16,279 nt of DNA. It comes from Coemansia sp. RSA 922 (taxonomy: Eukaryota; Kickxellomycota; Kickxellomycetes; Kickxellales; Kickxellaceae). Positions 10,101 to 15,985 of the stretch are shown here, piece by piece. A model generated the notes under the pieces. That model did not search any database and was not told where the DNA came from. It saw only the letters and a program-made list of their open reading frames with translations. How positions within the stretch are numbered: position 1 is the stretch's first letter; every line of letters begins with the position of its first letter. Both the position numbers and the translations under genes were made by a program. The stretch lies in contig JANBQS010000510.1 of the NCBI GenBank assembly GCA_027577415.1, positions 1-16,279 of the forward strand, in the 5' to 3' direction.

Positions 10101-13100
10101 CATAGAGCGCTAGCTGCTGCTCGGCGGCAAGTCGCACTACAAAGTTCGTCGCACCCTGTGCACGATGAGCAAGCAGGTCCACCGCGCTGGTGTCGACAAT
10201 CGACAACACGTTGACCAGCTCATCACATTCGCAACGACCCCACGGCCCAGCTATCGACCGCATAAAGTGTATCTCTAGGAACGGGTCGACATGGCTTGCG
10301 TGGGTCTCCATCGCTAGCCATGCCACAAACCGCGGCAAGTCCTCGCCCCTACCCAACTCGGTGCCAGAGCTCTGAATGATAAGCGCATGGACAACCTGCA
10401 TAACACCAAAGAGCGTTGGCATATGCCCGGTATGGTCATAGCTGTCCAACAGCTTTAGTACACGCTTCAAAAGCTGTCCAGACAGAGATTCTCTGGATTG
10501 TGAGTGGGATATCACAGCGCATCGGGCTATCAGTTCACCAACAACTAAGAGCGACGCATCGTCCAGCGTCTCAATCAAGTCATTCAGTCTAGTGGCCAGT
10601 TCCAGGCCCAACTCAGCGCGGCGTTCGACAAGAGCCGATACAATCGTGACAATAGGCCTCCAAGGCGCACTCACCAGTCCAGCAGACGTGCTCAGCATAT
10701 TTGCCTCGAGGTCGCGTGTGTGACCAGAACCGCTATCCTTGCTAGCGAGAGCGCGGTGGGATCCATTCTCAGCCGAGCCAGTTGCCTGCGTTGCTTGTTG
10801 GTTGTTGTGGCCTGTATGGATAGTGGCAGCACCATGAACGCCAGGTCCACCCCAGGCAAGCCCGCACAATACTCCAGCGTGGTCCGAGTCAAACAGCGAG
10901 GCCAAAAGCCAACTAACCAAGCCCTCGAGCCCTGCTAGCTGGTTGAAGCTCTCGGGCCACATATGCACAAACGTCAGCGTGCGCCACACGAGTGCCGGGT
11001 TCTTCGAGTCCGAGATAAATGCCAGCAGCTGCTCAGACAAGTCAATGGCAATCTGCGCTGCCAGTGAGGGCTCCAAGTCGGCGTCAACGTGCGAGGCAGC
11101 TTGCTCAACGCTGGCGATGTGGCGCGACATTTGCCAGAGCATATGAGCAATATAGGGCAAGGCTTCCTGCAAAAGATGGCTGTGCTCGAGTTCTGTGCAT
11201 TGCTCAACGCCCTTGAGCAGTTGCTGCGCGACCAAATTCCACTGCGCTACAGATAGGCTCGACATCTCGGCTGGACTGGCCTTGGGCTCGTCATCGCAGT
11301 TGCTACGCTTATTCGCCGAACTTCCATACATGGTAGCGTTGCCAGGAAGTGCGTCTAGTACTTGCAGCACATGCAAAAAGCGCATCTCTGTGATCCAGCC
11401 AGGACCAAGTGCACACAGTTTGCTGCCCTCAATAGCTCGCTCGCCACTAGGGGCACCAAGCTGACCGTGCAAGCCAGAGAAGGCAAACGCTTGGCCGACT
11501 ACCCTTGCAAAGAGATCCAGCGACCACCGATTCTTCGCTGCATATCGGCAGAGCTGCATTGCAGCCTGTGAGAACGCCTTGGCAGCAGACTCACTAGAGG
11601 ATAGTCGCTTCGAGGGCCTGGCGTTTTGCGCCAACAGAAGTGACAGCTGGGCTATGTCAGCGCCGTGCTTGTTTGGGCTAGCGACAAGCGCTTCGGCAGC
11701 CTGCTGACAGAGCAGGCAGACATCGGCCGAGGACCCGCCGCATTTGTGAAGCATGTAAAACACAAGCGCCGCAGCTCCCGCAAGCCCAGACTCAAGCCCA
11801 GCTATTGCGTGTCGCCAGATATGATCAGTCGCCGTGTAAGTAGCCGCGACTTGTTCAGAGTTCGGAGTGTCATAGCGGGCCAACGAGTAGAAGATCCCCA
11901 GAATCCACTCTAACAGCTCGCCCTTCTGACTCGTGTCGCTATCTTGAACGAGTGACCGGATGTCTTGAAGCAGCTCCCGACATTGAGCAACTCCTAGATC
12001 GTCTGCGTAAAAGTTGGCAACAAACCACACCACTTGAGCAGCGCCGCGTGCGTTGGCTACCGCGTCCTCGGACCCAACTGAGGTCAACAGGCGAGCAAGC
12101 GGAGTGGGCGCGGAGCGTGATCGCTTCTTACGATGCATAGGACGGATTGCATCGGCCTTGGCCGAGCGCGCAGTCAGCGTAGTTACAATGAAGGCAACTG
12201 TGTCAAAGAAGGCCACTTTGTTAGGTTCAACCATAGGCCAAAGCTCAGTCAGCCGCTGGTGCAAGGGTGCATCCATTTTTGTGTCATCGCGAGGTCCGCC
12301 ACCATGTACGAGCGGCCAAGTGCTCAGCAAGCTGCTGGGCAGCAACATAAATCCGACCTTGTCCCAGGCGCCGGCAGTCAGATACTTTAGCGTGAGCTCT
12401 AGCAGAGGTTGCACTTCAGTGTCGCTCGCATCGCCGAGCGCAGTTGCGACAAGCCGAGTAAGTATGCGAATGCTGTAGAGAACCGAGGTCTTCGTGTGGG
12501 CCGAGCGCGTCAGCCACAGCTGCAGGCAGCTTGACAAGAGTGACTTGATGCGCTCTAGATTACCTACAATCTGCTCGTCAGCGGTAGCCAAGAGAATAAC
12601 GTTGACTGTATCGAGGATAGACACATGGCAGGAGTTCTCGCGGGTATAAAACCTGCTATACTCGACACAAAAGTCCAGCACCTTCGTCTCCAGTCTTGTT
12701 AACCTAGCTGGCGAGGCCGTTGTGACAATGGCCAGCAATACGGCGGCAAATTCCGCGTCGCCCGGTGCTACTCCATGATCCGTCACCGAATCCACAGACA
12801 TTTGTGATTCTGCCGCGGTGTTCGTCCTAGACAGCAGCCACTGGATGCACATATCTACGATCGCCTCAGCGCGACCGTCTCTGCAGTTGAGCACATGTGG
12901 TTCGTGTGCAGCCCACGCGCGTAGTGCCTTGGCATAGTCGGCGCCAAGCACGCCTATAAGACACGGGCTCTCTTGGACCGACTCGACCATGTGCTTGGTC
13001 AGAAACCGAGCCAGCTTCTCGGGCAAGTACGGCATTGCCGCGATCCATATGTGCCGAATATGACCCGAGTACTGAGTGTGGATTTTGCTAGACACTCTTT

Positions 13101-13437
13101 CCGCACTAGCAGACATTTGGGGCCACTCGCTGCCATGGCGGTTGATGTAGGTCTGCGACTCTTTGATCAGTATACGAGCTGTCCAAGTAATGACCTGCTC
13201 CCAAGTAGACGAGTTCAACGATGCTGCCAGTGCATGCGTGCCGTTCCCGTCCTCGCGCAGAACTTCTGCCAGCTGCTGAATCCCTTGCGCTCGCTCGGTG
13301 GCCTTTGACGACTCAATTAGCTTCAAGTGCGCGTCAATTGCACTGCCGCTACGGCTCCCGGTCCAACCTGCTGTGCCGCCTACAACGACTGTCTCTTCAC
13401 GAGGAGCAACGCCAACGCGGCGGCGTGGCCCGGACAT
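4138..13437 (-). CDS. TEL1: Serine/threonine kinase Tel1 (ATM orthologue, PIKK family)
   Basis: A giant nuclear kinase recruited to DNA double-strand breaks by MRX/MRN; it phosphorylates SQ/TQ sites in checkpoint signalling and maintains telomere length. The 3,099 residues match the family (human ATM 3,056; yeast Tel1 about 2,800). The frame is open 12 codons further, but only to a TTG; the first ATG is at 13437 with G at -3, so I start there. Order: TAN motif near 38-60 (LIESSKATERAQGIQQL); a long helical HEAT-type solenoid; FAT domain from about 2040, with ALYSLLRLRSNGQ-type helical repeats and a charged coiled-coil stretch (2417-2476) aligning with a similar segment of ATM; kinase domain about 2700-3003 with ATP lysine K2742 (VKGKDDLRQD), catalytic D2904 and N2909 (GDRHLQN) and metal-binding D2923 (HIDLG); an acidic linker (3004-3066); and FATC to the end (LIQQA, LSRLFEGWSAWY). 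All catalytic residues are intact. The 9.3-kb frame has no intron, frameshift or insertion. Confidence 0.97.
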   Translation of the reverse strand: MSGPRRRVGVAPREETVVVGGTAGWTGSRSGSAIDAHLKLIESSKATERAQGIQQLAEVLREDGNGTHALAASLNSSTWEQVITWTARILIKESQTYINRHGSEWPQMSASAERVSSKIHTQYSGHIRHIWIAAMPYLPEKLARFLTKHMVESVQESPCLIGVLGADYAKALRAWAAHEPHVLNCRDGRAEAIVDMCIQWLLSRTNTAAESQMSVDSVTDHGVAPGDAEFAAVLLAIVTTASPARLTRLETKVLDFCVEYSRFYTRENSCHVSILDTVNVILLATADEQIVGNLERIKSLLSSCLQLWLTRSAHTKTSVLYSIRILTRLVATALGDASDTEVQPLLELTLKYLTAGAWDKVGFMLLPSSLLSTWPLVHGGGPRDDTKMDAPLHQRLTELWPMVEPNKVAFFDTVAFIVTTLTARSAKADAIRPMHRKKRSRSAPTPLARLLTSVGSEDAVANARGAAQVVWFVANFYADDLGVAQCRELLQDIRSLVQDSDTSQKGELLEWILGIFYSLARYDTPNSEQVAATYTATDHIWRHAIAGLESGLAGAAALVFYMLHKCGGSSADVCLLCQQAAEALVASPNKHGADIAQLSLLLAQNARPSKRLSSSESAAKAFSQAAMQLCRYAAKNRWSLDLFARVVGQAFAFSGLHGQLGAPSGERAIEGSKLCALGPGWITEMRFLHVLQVLDALPGNATMYGSSANKRSNCDDEPKASPAEMSSLSVAQWNLVAQQLLKGVEQCTELEHSHLLQEALPYIAHMLWQMSRHIASVEQAASHVDADLEPSLAAQIAIDLSEQLLAFISDSKNPALVWRTLTFVHMWPESFNQLAGLEGLVSWLLASLFDSDHAGVLCGLAWGGPGVHGAATIHTGHNNQQATQATGSAENGSHRALASKDSGSGHTRDLEANMLSTSAGLVSAPWRPIVTIVSALVERRAELGLELATRLNDLIETLDDASLLVVGELIARCAVISHSQSRESLSGQLLKRVLKLLDSYDHTGHMPTLFGVMQVVHALIIQSSGTELGRGEDLPRFVAWLAMETHASHVDPFLEIHFMRSIAGPWGRCECDELVNVLSIVDTSAVDLLAHRAQGATNFVVRLAAEQQLALYGLKLPYLRSDGSLAYPDAPQTEARDTLVFITRDIGLALLVASSGYIVPGALCILLRQVDSRSGCSPMVVEACQRLLASIAKNSGFSSVGRMVSECATDIFCVNPELFDVVIEYLGSQRTPELDLQLRLDVSLEWMLRGELENALSSMPKPATGVELATAVDTWPVGWFAHLLVLEADDPALFARIRHDILVPCLASERLTRLTKDTPELAVIHILALCLPEKNMSLDIKLAIESMTDSTNTRPISRAFQRLCEPLLKSRTLPQWGRRYSRQSICSTVENVAKSSCGISTHEFLSNSRTAWIVIQIQSLLQAAQCNEEKQRLGGSLCLLIGLALPDILDSPLVQSVLARVLVDLWRQRCEHARIMACLATGLLLDGSVSGVARALISTIGTGLLDAVAVDDVRDSQTLWPLTRLLLAAADSGSSILLDDSRKLFIGSDLEMLYDWARLTTLVITRAAIRQSEDRVGLADVADRAALLLGTASNSVTYAEILVESLERLLQLALPLGSESKDPSPLDAVASGPLAQIDLAANVVAVLVRVQQSVLGHIRGTHSARRSDSRVTAILLRAMSLLQVIEQPSDGSADDVANSKARLMVEGDINWLICDVVTRSSNQGAVIAAISVAAELRGTLSSADSGTDALERLDGKQRWIFRDVASMPAVTVDVQKHPRWLRRPEGPPRLDYALLESLCASGKSPSDAFSELVCALASHKECTKAKPAIPLMLADSRAASRLLPHILLEILPTAEQSTREEVAAFLLDFVHNWRDRAPGMARDVITRTLETRQLDQQYSDIRKFFERLPVALFEMADLAAKLGMPATAAFLLECDLTCTGDERLANINAISSEARELLRVVNKKLGNQPAAQLLGSVSNIDDILRRCRDTADWRTLLLYQEAACASQQRQHDNQLDSGEFDIGDTLISLGLLNAMRPNSLGDDSLKSNVMDGALAGSSQAAYGASWRLAKWDVPAVPLAQSTANHGSGVFLSPVDRPEEALYSLLRLRSNGQLAEAASSVQEFMASASAVAAITEPASSLREAWSYRAVGMLLPLFSIRTCLAQSPQEFLHTSQIASALLARNRGTMPAEAAEPIYQVNLTLHEIAVCEAATGGTAGCEIDSVFSRYKEAVRLACLTARQAHNWQSSMNHIFRLRAMAKSVGHLSNTLEPELRLWEAETLWEAGNCTLAIEILQSHKREMEQTLNQARIELSSGSLDNAAMVVSPVPVQSPSPAAQHWTRNELEAATILMSRIILTVGEWSDQQRRERPAVLWTEYFNKSAILLQEINSPTAWTGRALHALAAFAERQCVELTSTRDNESTIAVRKQKTRELDACQQEIARTSSTSEVQRLRGILRRLEIQVSNDQKELDELRSSIGGFLRLAIWSFVKCLGCTDAFDNCVYSLVSLIMTNARAQELQSVLSSGVMDGVPSHKFLLLSHQLCARLSTEEDAFHQTVTQLVSRMAVEYPYHTMYHLFALRNANRALSSSASAKLSRKGSLSSRQVQESEKMEERRSEAATSILTRVSSQSPDLRSIAQAINELCLSYIDLAVCPVPDKFKNSKVGDKLIPFSSRARISRLIKDLPPNIPVLTAAPRADAPGDYMCVPFVSSITAGYSLAGGINLPKILRLVGTDGKRYKQLVKGKDDLRQDAIIQQLFHVINRFMCSAGARSVGSVSLASSATSSLRMRTYQVVPLTKRCGVLQWVDNTMPFGAWFQDREKTYRPNAPTMSQLRATIHDVHKDKAATTRQKLEVFERVCAMAPPVFRFFFYEQFYNAQGWFEHRETYIRSAAVSSIAGWVLGIGDRHLQNILVDKATAELVHIDLGIAFDMGKLLPIPELIPFRLTREVIDGMGLLGLDGTFRHSCQAALQAMRDNAQVVITILNVLKVDPLYTWSLIPLRQDKMNRNVSMYVDEPRDNGRAGASALGDASGEENHLTDQEETNAFAAEEENKEAERSIIHVGQRLGATISVEGQVSELIQQATDSGLLSRLFEGWSAWY

Positions 13438-13735
13438 TACAAAGGTGAGATAGAAGGCAATATAAATGCACAAGTAAAATAAGAAATTGACAGATGAAAA
13501 GAGTGGTAACAGCTTTTCAGCGCTGGTCTGTATGAGTTGATGTCATGGATTCACAGATCATAAGGTGTCACGCGGCTCGGCTCATGCCGATTCTCAAAAC
13601 TGAGGTGCGTCGTCTAGTGACGACAACAGCACCAGCTTTCTTCATGACACTAACGTTTCTTTAATGGAGTATATTGGTAAGGCGGTGCACAGCATCCAAG
13701 CCAAGTAAGATAGAAAAGAGATACAAAGCAATGAC
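13438..13735. other. TEL1 upstream region and 3' flank of the secreted repeat gene
   Basis: These 298 bp separate two genes on the minus strand in head-to-tail order. They should hold the 3' end of the secreted repeat gene and the TEL1 promoter. No convincing TATA box for TEL1 was seen: TATAAA at 13461-13466 is on the plus strand and lies only about 25 bp from the ATG. A TATA-less promoter is usual for a low-expression kinase gene. Confidence 0.5.
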
Positions 13736-14527
13736 TTAGGCCTGGTTTTGGACAATGCTGGCTTTCTGACCGTTCTGCTCAACAGAGACAGGGGCAGCGA
13801 ATGCCTGAGCAACTACGGGCTGAGCGGCAGCGACAAGGGGTTGGGTGGCTGCGACGAGAGGCTGGGCGGCAGCAACGAGAGGCTGGACAGTAGTAGAGAC
13901 AAACTGAGGTGCGGCAACGTTCCATCCAAAGTTAGGCGAGACAAACTGGACAGGCTGAGCAGCGTTAACCTGGCGATGAACATCGGCAAACACAATATCG
14001 CCGCTGCGCTTGACAATGGGCACTGCAGCCGCTACGACTCCGGGAGCAAAGCCCGGAACAAACTGAGGTTGCCCCCAAAAGGCAGGAGCGAGTCCTGGGC
14101 TGACGACATGAGAGTTGCCTTGAACTTGGCGGTGCACATCGGCAAAAACGACATCTCCACCGCGTCTAAACACAGGGACAGCGCCACCAAACAGGTTCTG
14201 GACGGGACCCATTGCATTCTGGTTGCCGTTCGCAGTCCAGCCGTCATTGCCCTTGACAAAAGAAGCAGATGGGTTGTTCACGAGGTTGTCCTTGAACGCA
14301 GCATTGCTGTTGACGCTCGTGAATGACGATCCAGCGACGTTGTTGAAGGTGCTGGGGGCTCCGCTGCCACCGCTGGAGAACAGCGACGAATCGGCCTGCC
14401 AGCCGTTGTTGACGTTAGGGTTGGAGACCGCGTCGGATCCGCTGGAGATGCTAGAGCCTCCGGAGAATCCAATTTCCTGAGCAAGGACAGCAGAGGCGGC
14501 AAAGGCGATGGCGGTGTAAGTACGCAT
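13736..14527 (-). CDS. Secreted repeat protein with Kex2-like sites, possible peptide precursor
   Basis: 263 residues, no recognised family. The signal peptide MRTYTAIAFAASAVLA is probably cut after A16. A Ser/Asn/Gly-rich segment follows (18-110). Two modules come next, offset by 52 residues. Each starts AVP, then two variable residues and a dibasic pair (RR at 121-122; KR at 173-174), followed at once by the peptide [GS]GD[VI]VFADVHRQV (123-135 and 175-187). A looser shared tail with VSP and PQFV follows (VSP at 142-144 and 196-198). The C-terminus has four QPLVAAA-type heptads (215-242) and ends KASIVQNQA. No cysteines are present. Kex2 cleavage would give fragments near 17-120, 123-172 and 175-263, the last two opening with the same motif. 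It may be a fungal Kex2-processed repeat peptide precursor, or instead a cell-wall or spore-coat protein. A TATA-like box lies about 120 bp upstream. Codon use looks normal and there is no intron. Confidence 0.88.
   Translation of the reverse strand: MRTYTAIAFAASAVLAQEIGFSGGSSISSGSDAVSNPNVNNGWQADSSLFSSGGSGAPSTFNNVAGSSFTSVNSNAAFKDNLVNNPSASFVKGNDGWTANGNQNAMGPVQNLFGGAVPVFRRGGDVVFADVHRQVQGNSHVVSPGLAPAFWGQPQFVPGFAPGVVAAAVPIVKRSGDIVFADVHRQVNAAQPVQFVSPNFGWNVAAPQFVSTTVQPLVAAAQPLVAATQPLVAAAQPVVAQAFAAPVSVEQNGQKASIVQNQA
13802..13885 (-). repeat. Four 21-bp tandem units coding QPLVAAA
   Basis: Units at 13865-13885 (QPLVAAA), 13844-13864 (QPLVAAT), 13823-13843 (QPLVAAA) and 13802-13822 (QPVVAQA). The last copy is the most diverged. 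The units form a hydrophobic Ala/Val/Pro tail in the secreted repeat protein. Confidence 0.85.
13967..14026 (-). repeat. Module repeat copy 2 (KR site plus SGDIVFADVHRQV)
   Basis: It codes residues 168-187 of the secreted repeat protein and matches copy 1 at 15 of 20 residues. Eight of the 15 identical residues use different codons, so the copies are old and the peptide sequence appears to be conserved by selection. Confidence 0.85.
14123..14182 (-). repeat. Module repeat copy 1 (RR site plus GGDVVFADVHRQV)
   Basis: It codes residues 116-135 of the secreted repeat protein. The dibasic pair RR lies directly before GGDVVFADVHRQV, the same arrangement as in copy 2. Confidence 0.85.
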
Positions 14528-14647
14528 GGCTAGAGATAAATGTTGCTAATGAAGTGTAGCTGAGGGTAATAGTGTGCTAGTTTGAAGATGTAAATGATCA
14601 ATGTAGTTTGTTGAGATGTTTTGTTGATAGAGCGCCAGCCTCTCCAG

Positions 14648-14655
14648 TTTAAATA
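14648..14655 (-). promoter_or_regulatory. TATA-like element of the secreted repeat gene
   Basis: On the minus strand this reads TATTTAAA, about 120-128 bp before the ATG at 14527. Spacing and base content suit a fungal TATA box, but it is a variant of the consensus. Confidence 0.4.
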
Positions 14656-14787
14656 CTAGTTTTGTACGTCTGCTCCATTCATAGCGTATTTGCACTTTGC
14701 ACAACCAAGCAATATCTGCTTCACCAGTAAGTACCAGGCCTGGGCTATAGGATCACTTGTTTACAACAATATCCTTAGTGTAGCTAA

Positions 14788-14795
14788 CCACGTGG
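14788..14795. promoter_or_regulatory. CCACGTGG palindrome (E-box type)
   Basis: A perfect 8-bp palindrome with a CACGTG core, about 260 bp upstream of the secreted repeat gene's ATG and about 770 bp upstream of the small plus-strand gene. It could bind a bHLH factor. Motif observed, role inferred. Confidence 0.3.
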
Positions 14796-14979
14796 ACAGA
14801 GGATAGTAGCATCGAATTGCCATTTCATTTTAGTGGCAACTTTGTTAAGCGTACCCAACAATGGAGAAGACGCCATATTAAATCGTCAATAACGTTGTTG
14901 GTCAAGTGTGGGCAGTAAAGGAGGAGATCAGCCACGGGTTGAGTGGCGCGTTCGGGGGGGGGGTTATTTTACATGGAGC

Positions 14980-14987
14980 TATAAAAG
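14980..14987 (+). promoter_or_regulatory. Orphan TATA box facing right
   Basis: TATAAAAG just after a G-run and followed by a pyrimidine-rich stretch (TTTTCTCTCTCCATCC), a typical core-promoter layout. The first ATG, at 15007, opens only a 27-codon frame ending at 15090. The box may drive a noncoding or unrecognised short transcript, or be chance. Confidence 0.3.
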
Positions 14988-15447
14988 ATATTTTCTCTCT
15001 CCATCCATGACGCTTGGACATCAGACAATCAAACTGTCAAGCAATACAGGATGGATCTACTGCTCTAGGTATTACCATTGTTGTAGTTAACAATTACTCA
15101 ATAACATGTTCAATATCCTTGCTAGGATTAATCAAGTGTAATTGGATATAATAAACACGCCGCAATCCCTAGTTCATAGTTACAGAACAATTGACGGGCG
15201 TCATGGACACGGTTACAAGTAGTTTATGTGTTGATGTGGCAAAACAAGCCTAGCAGACAGGTAATTTTGGACCTAATTAGATTTCGCTACCACCGTAAAG
15301 TCTTGGGTGCCAAAAGCATTACTCGAAAATAACAGTCTAGCGATCGAGTGCAGTAATCAAGAATAGAGAATGCACGAAGGGGATGCTGACAGATTAGTCT
15401 ATTTCCAGAGTACTAGTTTCGGACCACCGTTCCCCCACACAAGAAAC

Positions 15448-15453
15448 ACGCGT
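15448..15453. promoter_or_regulatory. ACGCGT (MluI cell-cycle box type) motif
   Basis: ACGCGT lies about 108 bp upstream of the ATG at 15561. In ascomycete yeasts this is the MBF site of G1/S genes. A single copy here is weak evidence of cell-cycle control. Confidence 0.2.
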
Positions 15454-15560
15454 GGAGGAAGGGACAATACCATGGTTACTTTAGTAGCCTTCTTTCGGCT
15501 ATTTCATGCGATATACTCATTTTTTTGTGATTTTATTCGCACGCTCTAGAGGAGAAACCA

Positions 15561-15875
15561 ATGCAATTGAGAAACACCTGTATAGCAATATTCATTCTGG
15601 CAGGTAGCACATATATCGGCGGCCAGATTTACCATGACGAATGCCGGCGGTTTTACTGGGCACCACGGCTTATGAACAAGTACCTGCACGAGAACGGCAT
15701 CCTGAACACGCGAGAAGACGCAATCCCACGAACACGCTACTTCTTGGAGCAAAATTTACCAACGCCCTATCGACTCGTTCATGATGAACAGGACGAGTAC
15801 AACCACCGCCAGCACTACCGCCTGTCTGTATACTTGGACGAGGATAACCATGTCACGAGGCTAAAGTGCTGTTGA
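15561..15875 (+). CDS. Small hypothetical protein with hydrophobic N-terminus
   Basis: 104 residues, family not recognised. Residues 7-21 (CIAIFILAGSTYIGG) form one hydrophobic segment after a short basic start (MQLR), fitting a signal peptide or a single N-terminal membrane anchor. The remainder is charged and rich in His, Tyr, Arg and Asp/Glu (for example YWAPRLMNKYLHENG and YRLSVYLDEDNHVTRL), so it looks like a small folded domain. Cysteines occur only at 7, 28, 103 and 104. The last two form a C-terminal CC, which in a cytosolic protein would recall a prenylation signal but would not act that way behind a signal peptide. The codons favour G/C at third positions, as in the other genes, which supports real coding despite the short length. 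The ATG at 15561 is the first in frame. The gene stands alone, with no clear TATA box. Confidence 0.7.
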   Translation: MQLRNTCIAIFILAGSTYIGGQIYHDECRRFYWAPRLMNKYLHENGILNTREDAIPRTRYFLEQNLPTPYRLVHDEQDEYNHRQHYRLSVYLDEDNHVTRLKCC

Positions 15876-15985
15876 TGTTGGAATTAGTTTTGTGGGGGTT
15901 GATCGATAAGGAGGGTTGAGCATCCAATTCGGTTGGGGGTGTTGGAACGAGCAGCTGGCAGCAATCGCGGTTGTCATTGGTTCGC

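Larger units (their letters stand above)
14656..15560. other. Intergenic region, no supported gene
   Basis: About 0.9 kb, mostly AT-rich. It contains a CCACGTGG palindrome (14788-14795), a run of ten G (14954-14963), an orphan TATA box (14980) and an ACGCGT motif (15448-15453). No tRNA, transposon end or long coding frame was found. Confidence 0.55.

Noticed and set aside
13458..13473. TATAAATG before TEL1 taken as its TATA box
   Set aside because: It is on the plus strand and only about 25 bp from the TEL1 ATG, too close for a fungal TATA element of that gene.
13736..14527. The secreted repeat protein as a mating pheromone gene
   Set aside because: Dibasic sites and repeats fit in general, but there is no known pheromone core, no CAAX end and no receptor gene nearby. 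I keep only the broader peptide-precursor idea.
15841..15875. C-terminal CC of the 104-residue protein as a Rab-type prenylation signal
   Set aside because: The N-terminal hydrophobic segment would send the protein into the secretory path, away from cytosolic prenyl transferases, and no GTPase motif is present.
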